Part shown: piece after piece, positions 44,561 through 53,500 of the stretch
Layout: each line of letters begins with the position of its first letter
Numbering within the stretch: position 1 is the first letter of the stretch
Source: Closterium sp. NIES-65
Taxonomy: Eukaryota > Streptophyta > Zygnematophyceae > Desmidiales > Closteriaceae
Direction: 5' to 3'
Assembly: GCA_948144175.1 (NCBI GenBank)
Contig: CANXME010002096.1
Location: forward strand, 1,736,001 to 1,800,000
Length of the DNA: 64,000 bases
The notes under the pieces: generated by a model
Told to the model about the DNA's origin: nothing
Databases searched by the model: none
The model's input: the letters and a program-made list of their open reading frames with translations, nothing else
Translations under genes and position numbers: made by a program

Positions 44561-47500
44561 TCCTGACATTGTAGCCCAGAGATTTTGTTAGCTCGTGTTT
44601 GCCCTTACTATTCGTCATCCCTTCTACCCTTGCGAGTGCGAGTGCTGCAAGCGAGGCCGTTGTTTCCTGTACAGCAGTTGTTTCCTGTACAGCAGTTGTT
44701 TCCTGTACAGCAGTTGTTTCCTGTACAGCAGTTGTTTCCTGTACAGCAGTTGTTTCCTGTACAGCAGTTGTTTCCTGTACAGCAGTTGTTTCCTGTACAG
44801 CAGTTGTTTCCTGTACAGCAGTTGTTTCCTGTACAGCAGTTGTTTCCTGTACAGCAGTTGTTTCCTGTACAGCAGTTGTTTTCTGTACAGCAGTTGTTTT
44901 CTGCATCAAAACGGCCATTCTGAATAGAGTCGACTCAGGGGTCTCTTCTGGGGGAGGCGCAGCTGCTGCTGTGTGACTCTGCCAGTGGCGCCTGCTTTGT
45001 GCTCAAGTGAGTGCGCGTGCGAGTGTGAGTGAGTATGAGTGTGGGTGCGTGCGAGTGTGAGTGACTATGAGCGTGGGTGCGTGCGAGTGTGAGTGAGTAT
45101 GAGCGTGGGTGCGTGCGAGTGTGAGTGAGTATGAGCGTGGGTGCGTGCGAGTGTGAGTGAGTATGAGCGTGGGTGCGTGCGAGTGTGAGTGAGTATGAGC
45201 GTGGGTGCGTGCGAGTGTGAGTGAGTATGAGCGTGGGTGTGTGCGAGTGTGAGTGAGTATGAGCGTGGGTGTGTGCGTGCTGCAGCAGAAGCCATTGTTT
45301 TCTGTGGTAGGAGCCATTGCTGTGTGGAGTCAACTCAAAGGTCTCTTCTGGGGGAGGCGCTTCTGCTGCCGTGTGACTCTGCACCTGCTTTGTGCTCAAG
45401 TGAGTGCGAGTGGAGTGAGTGTGAGTGGGAGTGAGAGTGGGGGTGTGAGTGCAAGTGGGAATGGGAGTGTGTGAGATTGTGAGTGCGAGTGTGTGAGGTC
45501 GTATCCCCGGCTGGTGGCAAGATTGGTTAGTGGCATGCCACCAACTCGGAAAACACGTGGAGGAATAAACCTCCTGGTGTCAAGAGGGGATGCTTCGGAA
45601 AGTTGAAAGGACACGTCGCAACACCCGCACTGCGACATCTGACAAATCGCCTGACACCCAAACACACGCAAAATTGCAGATCGCACACACACATCGCACG
45701 CGCGCAAGCCAACGTCTAAGTGGTGCGAAACCGTCAAAATTCCCGGCAGGAATTGGCAACACCACCTCAATCCCAACTGCCGTGCACTCAAGATCCAGCA
45801 ACCACAACTCACAAACTTCGGCGTGGAATTTCAGATCGTCATACCACACCACGCTGCATTCCACCAAGCATTCCATCAATCGCACGAGCATGCCACCTCG
45901 TAAAAGTCGCAGCCAGAAAGGCAAGCAGAAAGCAGACGAGGAGGAGCCCTGGGTAGATCCTCCTTATGTAGCCTGGATGAAAGAGCAGGAAGCACAAGGA
46001 GCTTCCCGTCCACGCATCAAGAACCTGGCTGCTGACGGCCCTGGGTCAACATCCCAGTACATCGCGCACGACGAAGATGGCCCCGCAGAAAATGTCGATG
46101 CGGATACGGATGTGGACTCCGAGGATCTCGACGAAATACTGTCATCGAGCGAGAGTGAGACGGATTCGGACAACTCTGACGATGACGAAAGCGAAAACGG
46201 GGATGACGACAGACGCGACCCGTCCGACCGGAAAAAGGGTGGGCGAAAGCGCCGTAGAGGCAAGAAGGCGGTGAACAAGGCAAGAAACTACAATACTGAG
46301 TGGTCGAAGGAGGAGTTGGTTGAATTGGCAGCTGCAATGTGGAATACCCGCGACGATATCAAGGCCACGCAAGGGAAACAGGGGTCACAGTACTGGAGAA
46401 AACTACGGAAACACATGAAGGAGGCGAACGAGGACTGGGATCGTGAGAGCGAGGCCATGAAGCATGCTTGGAAGCGCATCATGGCGATGTACCGCAAGCT
46501 TGCGCGTGCGGACATGGGATCCGGCAACAAGGCCACGCAGAAACCGAAATGGTGGGGTTACGTCCAAAATCTGAAGCATGGTACGGCTGCCGTGCGCCCG
46601 CATGTGACGGATGGCGGAGGCGCGGGAGAGACTCACGTGGACCCGAACGCGTACATTCCCGGCCCTCAGGCCGGCCACGCCGGCCCATCTGCTGCTGGTC
46701 CAAGCCGATCCGGCCAAGGCACACCGGCTCCCCTGGCTGAAGGATCTGGTAAGTTTTGCATGACATGCCTGAAAGATGGTCTTGTAATTGATTCCACCCT
46801 ATTTGGTACAACATGCATGTTAAACAGGGGAGAGACTAGCCATCTACGCTATGTCACAAATCTGACCCCTACGCGTACATCCCGATGCTCGTTCCACACA
46901 GGTGCGGGCACTCCGGGAAGGACTCCAAGGCGCCGCGTCGATGAAACCGCAACCATGGGCGGTGCGCGTCTAATCTCAGATACCATCGTCGCCTGCACTA
47001 AAGAAGGCCTGCAGCAGTTAAACCAGATGGCTCAATATGTAGTAGCGGCAATGACGTTGGCGGCACACGTGGTACCACCGCCTTCGGCTGCTGCCCGTCC
47101 TGATACTGCACCCGCCCATCCCCAGCAACCAGAGCGCGACTCGGCGGGCGAGGCAAGAGGCACGGCGCGCACTCTGTTCGCCGTGCCAGGGCAGCCGAGT
47201 GACACCCCGCGAGCGCCACCTACGCAGCCAGAGTAGGGCGCCGTGCCCGATGACGCCGAAGGTATGCGCGGTGAATGTGCTTACCGAAATGTTTTCGCCG
47301 TTTTTTCAGCGCGGCTGCAGTAGGTCTTGATATCTCCGGCCAGTTATAACTAGACATGCCAGATCGTGTCCACCACTGTGCGTTTTGGGCCGTCCAGTAC
47401 GACGGCCTGGGATTCGCCGTCCGCATGCGTGGCGTACCCATGCAGGTCAGGATGTTATGCAATATAATGATGCATGCTGTCCCCGCACATACCCTCCACA

Positions 47501-50500
47501 GCTTGCATTCGTGGCGCCTGCCGAACAGCCGCCACCGGTTTTTGAGCGCGCCGATGGTCCGCTCAACGACCATGCGAGTTGCCGACTGCACTTTGTTGAA
47601 GCTCTGCTCCCATCTCTTCATTAACCGCTTCCTTGGTGCATGCAGTGGCGTAAGACAGTAATCCCGCAAAGGGTAGGCAGCGTCCCCCACCAACTGGTAT
47701 GGAGCGATTTCACCACTTTCAAGTCTGCCGTATAGTGCCGACTGCGTGAATACGCATTGGTCATGGTTTGAGCCAGGGTTGCCAACGTTGTAATCCCAAA
47801 TCAGGCCCCGCACATCGCATGTCACCTGTAGTTGGACAGAGTAATGAGACTTTCGGTTGTAATATTCCTGTCTGTGCCCCTCCATCCCGCGGACTTGAAT
47901 ATGGGTGCCATCTATGGCCCCAATGACGTTAGGGACTCCCTTCACATCTCTGAAATCTGCAGCCATAGCTGGCCTGGCTTCTGGTGGGGGAAACCTGACC
48001 CACTCACGTTTGAAACGACGTGGGAAGTGCATTAGGAAAGCATCAACTAGTCGATGGAGTAGCGATTTAGGGATGCCAAATGTCACAGCCATGTCTACGT
48101 AGGTTAGCCCCGAGGCGAAGTACTTGATAGGAATAAGAACACACAGTTCAATAGGGATGTCATGACGCTCCACAAAGTAGGATAAGGGACCTTGCATGGC
48201 TGCAGTGATGTACGTCAGGATGTCGCGTGTTATGCGGAAAACGTCTTGAAACTCCACGTCGGTCATGATGCGGATATCCTCCTGCCACTCGCGGATGCGT
48301 GTTCTTCGGCGCTTCCGGCGAACAACACGGCGCTGCTGTGCTAGACGCGCAGCTTCCTCGTCGACGTGGACAACCCTGGTATGATTGTCTCTCAAGTTTA
48401 GACACTCTTCGCTGGCTCTACCTACCATGGGCAACCACACTAGTATGTAATAGGCACACCAGAGAAGCATGACGGCTAGAAGCGCTGCCGAGACTTTAGG
48501 GTCCATGTTCCTAACTTTCTGATGAAACCAGCTAGGCTTCTTGTTTCCGAGGCACTTATGTTTGGCAATTTATTTTGGTGAAAAAGGGATTCTTGGCCGT
48601 GGGCCTGGACATGTTAGGAGACGTGCAAGAGTGGCTGTTTCGTGTGCATCGACTATGATAGTGAGGATTTTGCGCAGCTATCGTTCAGTCGGTGCTGGTG
48701 CTGATGTTAGGACGTGGTGACGGTCGTGGGGATATCCGAACGTGTGAAATGTCGGTTGGTTGGAATTGGCGGTCAACAATCTGTCGTGCAGATGGTCGCA
48801 CTGGTTGGGTTTGGTTTGATGTGCAGGTCGCCGGTACATCGCCCAATGTTGCACACATTGACACAAAGCTGGAGCCGCACCCACGCGCGGCTCCAGTTGG
48901 GGGCAAGCGAATTTCCCGCTTGCCCCCAACAGTACCTTGCCACCAGCGGGGGATACGACCTGAGTGTGCGGGAGTGTGAGTGCGAGTGGAGTGCGTGTGA
49001 GTGTGAGTGCAAGTGGATTGAGTGTGAGTGTGAGTGCGAGTGGATTGAGTGTGAGTGTGAGTGCGAGTGGATTGAGTGTGAGTGTGAGTGTGCAGGATTG
49101 ACTGCCAGTCATAGGATGCCTGCATGGAGATTTTCCCCTCTTCTGCCTGCATTCAGCTCAAGTGAGTGATTTTTGCGTATTTTAAAAAATTATAAAATAA
49201 CTCCAAAGCATTTTCAAGAGTGGTTGCGTGCATTTGGCCCAGGTGAGGAGTGACTGAAGCAGAAACCGTCAGTCGTGTCGAACAAAATGTCTCATCCGGT
49301 GGAGGTGCGGCTGTTGCCTTGCCAAGTGAGGTTGAGTGAGTGAGTGAGTGAGTGGGCGAGTAAGCAAGTGAGGGAGAGAATAAGTGAGCGGTGAGTGAGT
49401 GTTAGTTTTTTTACTTGTGCCCTGTGACTATTCCGCTGGTGCCTCCTTCATGCTCAAGTGAGAGAGTGAGTGTGAGTGCGAGTGTAAGTGTCTAAGATGT
49501 CGTTTCGCAGTTCGGACACCAGCGAGGGTTCCCCTTTTCACTACGCTTTCAGGAGTATACTTCGGGTTTCTTCCGACTTTGTGAAACACTACTGATTGGC
49601 CACGTTCACCAACATAACTGGGGACAAAACCAATTGACCAATTGATTTGAAACAATGTTCCACTTGCATCTTCAGAATACCCTGGTTCAACCATCTGTAT
49701 GTGCAATGCAAGTGTTTATTTGGGTAAGTGTTGGAAAAGCCGTCCGGGTCAGATGCTGTAGGGTAAGAAGGTGCAAGCCATTAATGTCCGAACTTCGCTT
49801 GGTGTCCGAACTTCGGAACGAGCTCTAAGAACGGAGTTGCCCGCCTGCGCTTGTGTATGAAGAAGTGTTTTGAGACGTCTCAAAACGAGCTCTAAGAACG
49901 GAGTTGCCCGCCTGCGCTCGTGTATGAAGAAGTGTTTTGAGACATTTCAAAACCAGCTCTAACAATGGAGTTGCCCGCCTGCGCTCGTGTATGAAGAAGT
50001 GTTTTGAGACGTGTCAAAACGAGCTTTAAGAACGGAGTTGCCCGCCTGCGCTCGTGTATGAAGAAGTGTTTTGAGACGTCTCAAAACGCTTGCCCGCCTG
50101 CGCTCGTGTATGAAGAACTGTTTTGAGACGTCTCAAAACGAGCTCTAAGAACGGAGTTGCCCGCCTACGCTGGTGTATGAAGAAGTGTTTTGAGACGCCT
50201 CAAAACGAGCTCTAAGAACGGAGTTGCCCGCCTGCGCTCGTGTATGAAGAAGTATTTTGAGACGTCTCAAAACGAGCTCTAACAACGGAGTTGCCCGCCT
50301 GCGCTCGTGTATGAAGAAGTGTTTTGAGACGTATCAAAACGAGCTCTAAGAACGGAGTTGCCCGCCTGCGCTCCTTTAATAAAGTAGTGTTTTGAGACGT
50401 CTCAAAACGCGCTCTAAGAACAGAGTTGCCCGCCTGCGCTCATGCATGAAAAAGTGTTTTGAGACGTGTCAAAACGAGCTCTAAGAACGGAGTTGCCCGC

Positions 50501-53500
50501 CTGCGCTCGTGTATGAAGAAGTGTTTTGAGACGTCTCAAAACGCGCTCTAAGAACGGAGTTGCCCGCCTGCGCTCGTGTATGAAGAAGTGTTTTGAGACG
50601 CCTCAAAACGAGCTCTAAGAACTGAGTTGCCCGCCTGCGCTCCCACCCTCAGGCTCCATCGCGACTCCGCTAGTGTCGGTGCCTCCTTTGAGCACAAGTG
50701 AATGTGTGCTTGGAAGGAATTTACCTTGCGACTTTTGAGACGTCTCAAAATTCCTTTGAGCACAGGTGAATGTGTACTCGGAAGGAGTTTATTTTGTGAG
50801 TCTGACAGTGGCCCGCCTGCCCTCCCACCCACTTCTCCTTCCTCCCACCCACCCACTAGGCGCATCGACTCGCCCGCATCGGATGGCAGGGGCTTGCCCT
50901 TCGCGCTGCGAGCCATGGCACGAATCCTCACAGCCAGCAGCGAGGAGCAGGTGAGCAGTGATAATAGCCATGTAACCAGTGGGTTAGCATGTAACCGTTG
51001 CACCACGGCGCAGCAGCCGATGGGGGCTTGCCCTTCACGCTGCAAGCCATGGCACGGTGTCTCACAGCTGCCAGCGAGGAGCAGGTGAGCAGCAACGGGT
51101 TACCACATGATTGCCAGCGGGTTACCGGATTGTTGCCATGTAACGGTTACACCACGGTGCAGCATAAGATGGCAGCGGGTGAGCAGCTGCCAGCGACGAG
51201 CGGGTGAGTACCCAGGGGTTACCAGCAGGTACACGACATGGCACCACGGTGCAACCAGTTACCAGCAGGTACACGACATGGCACCACGGTGCAACCAGTT
51301 ACCAGCAGGTACACGACATGGCACCACGGTGCAACCAGTTACCAGCAGGTACACGACATGGCACCACGGTGCAACCAGTTACCAGCAGGTACACGACATG
51401 GCACCACGGTGCAACCAGTTACCAGCAGGTACACGACATGGCACCACGGTGCAACCAGTTACCAGCAGGTACACGACATGGCACCATGGTGCAACCAGTT
51501 ACCAGCAGGTACACGACATGGCACCACGGTGCAACCAGTTACCAGCAGGTACACGACATGGCACCACGGTGCAACCAGTTACCAGCAGGTACACGACATG
51601 GCACCACGGTGCAACCAGTTACCAGCAGGTACACGACATGGCACCACGGTGCAACCAGTTACCTTTTGAGATGTCTCAAAACCTGGTGAGTATTCTTGGT
51701 GCTTATTAGTGATCAATGAGAAGGCGTGTTTGCCCTTTGTGTTCAAGGCGTGTAGCAAGAGTCCACACGGCCTGCAGTGATGGTGGTGCCTGCCACGTCA
51801 GATCGAGCACAAAGGTACGCCTGGATTTTCTTCTGAGAAATCTCAAAGGTGGATTACATTAAAGCGTTTTCACGGGTAACTGCCACTCCATTTCAAGTTG
51901 GCTTCTGAAAGTCTCTCAAAAACCTGCTTGCCTCTTGAGAATGCTCAAAAGCATTTCAGGCAACGTTTGCTTTGGATTCGACTCAATTTCAGGCAACCTC
52001 ACAGCGAAGGCAATTGCCATTCCACGTCAAGCCCTGTCCTTCCCTTTCAACCCCACGCTCCCCTTCCACCCCCTCCTCTCCCCATCGCGGATCTCTGCTG
52101 TCTCCTGCAGTGTGGCAATTTCTGAGGCGCCTAAAGTATCCCCCCACGCTCCCTCCTTCCGCCCCGTCCTCTCCCCATCCCCGCCATCCGCTTTCTCCCT
52201 CAGCTGCAATTCCTGCGAGAAGAGGGGCGGCAGCACAGCGGCACGGTCGGGAGACGGCCAATCAGATCGCAGGGAGGGGACGGAGGGGGAAGAGAGGGAT
52301 GGGGGAGAGGAGGAGGGGGAGGGGGAGGAGGGGAGGAGGTAGCTGGGGTGGAGGGCTGGGAGGGCAGGGCGATGGAGCTGCTGTTGTTGCTGGTGGAAGA
52401 GAGGGTTGAGCACTTGATGGGTGCACGACAGGTGAGATCTGATGAGTTTGTAGGGGTGCAGGTGCACGACAGGTGAGAGGTAGAAAGAGCACAGGGTGTG
52501 CGTGGCATGTGAGTGCTGATGCTTGGAAATCAGGGCAGGGCGACGGAGCTGCTGTTATCACTGGTGGAAGAGAGGATAGAGCACTTGATGGGTGCACGAC
52601 AGGTGACACAGGAGGGCTGCATGGCAGTGATAGGTGGAGAGAGCATGGGGTGTGTGTGTGTGTGTGGCATGTGTGGAGTAGCAGAATCTTGGGTGCTGAT
52701 GCTGGGAGGGCAGGGCGATGGAGGTGTTGCTGTTGCTGGTGGAAGTGAGGGCCGAGCACTTGATGGGTGCACGACAGGTGAGACCTGACGAGTTTGTAGG
52801 GGTGCAGGTGCACGGAAGAATGGCAGGATGATGGATCTGCTGTTATCGCTGGTGGAAGAAAGAACAGAGCACTTGATGGGTGCACGACAGGTGAGAGGTG
52901 GCGAGAGCACAGGGTGTGTGTGGCATGTGTGTGGGATGGCAGAATATTGCGTGCTGATGCTTGGAAGGCAGGGCGATGGGGCTGTTGCTGTTGCTGGTGG
53001 AAAGAGAGGATAGAGCACCTGATGGGTGCACGACAGGTGAGACATGATGGGTGCATAGGGTGCTGAGGGGTGCACAAGGGTGCACAAGGGTGCATGGAAG
53101 AACGGCGTAAATTGGTGGAGCCAAGCACGATGATGATGGATGGCAGGGCTGTTTCGTGGCTGCTGCTGTTGCTGGTGCGAGAGCGAGCAGAGCAGCTCAT
53201 GGGTGCATTCGGCAGGAATGGAATGCAATTTGATGCCTAAAGAAAAAAACATTCGAACCATAACGTTGCACTATCACATTCACTCCCGCCATTACTGGAA
53301 GATCAAATCACCAATACCGCACATTATGAGAAAAAGGGTATTTGTACATATGTGTTGTTGCAGGATGTGAAGAATTTGGCATCCCAAGTGGACGAAAGCA
53401 GGCTAGCGACGGCTATGCGGATCATAGACAGCCATTTGGCAGTCTTGCGTTCTGTAGCGGCATGGTTGAGGCCTCGGGCCTCTGGGGGTGGTTTAGAGCG

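Larger units (their letters stand above)
45497..48960. mobile_element. PIF/Harbinger DNA transposon, complete-looking
   Basis: Terminal inverted repeats of about 25 bp with one mismatch: GGTCGTATCCCC(G/C)GCTGGT and on to GGCAAG at 45497 and, reversed, at 48960. A 3-bp direct repeat TGA flanks it (45494-45496, 48961-48963); the family usually duplicates TWA triplets, so TGA is slightly unusual. It contains the two expected genes, a Myb/SANT-like protein and a DDE nuclease, in tail-to-tail order with a 17-bp overlap of their ends, both open throughout. A subterminal hairpin (GTTGGGGGCAAGCG and its complement) lies at 48897-48932. It sits in intron 11 of the SET gene. Confidence 0.93.

Noticed and set aside
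44520-44580. Second tRNA-Leu gene
   Set aside because: Lacks the 5' acceptor strand, D arm and anticodon arm.
51218-51662. CRISPR-like array
   Set aside because: The 40-bp units are directly adjacent with no variable spacers, in a plant-type intron; likewise the 48-bp and 66-bp arrays.
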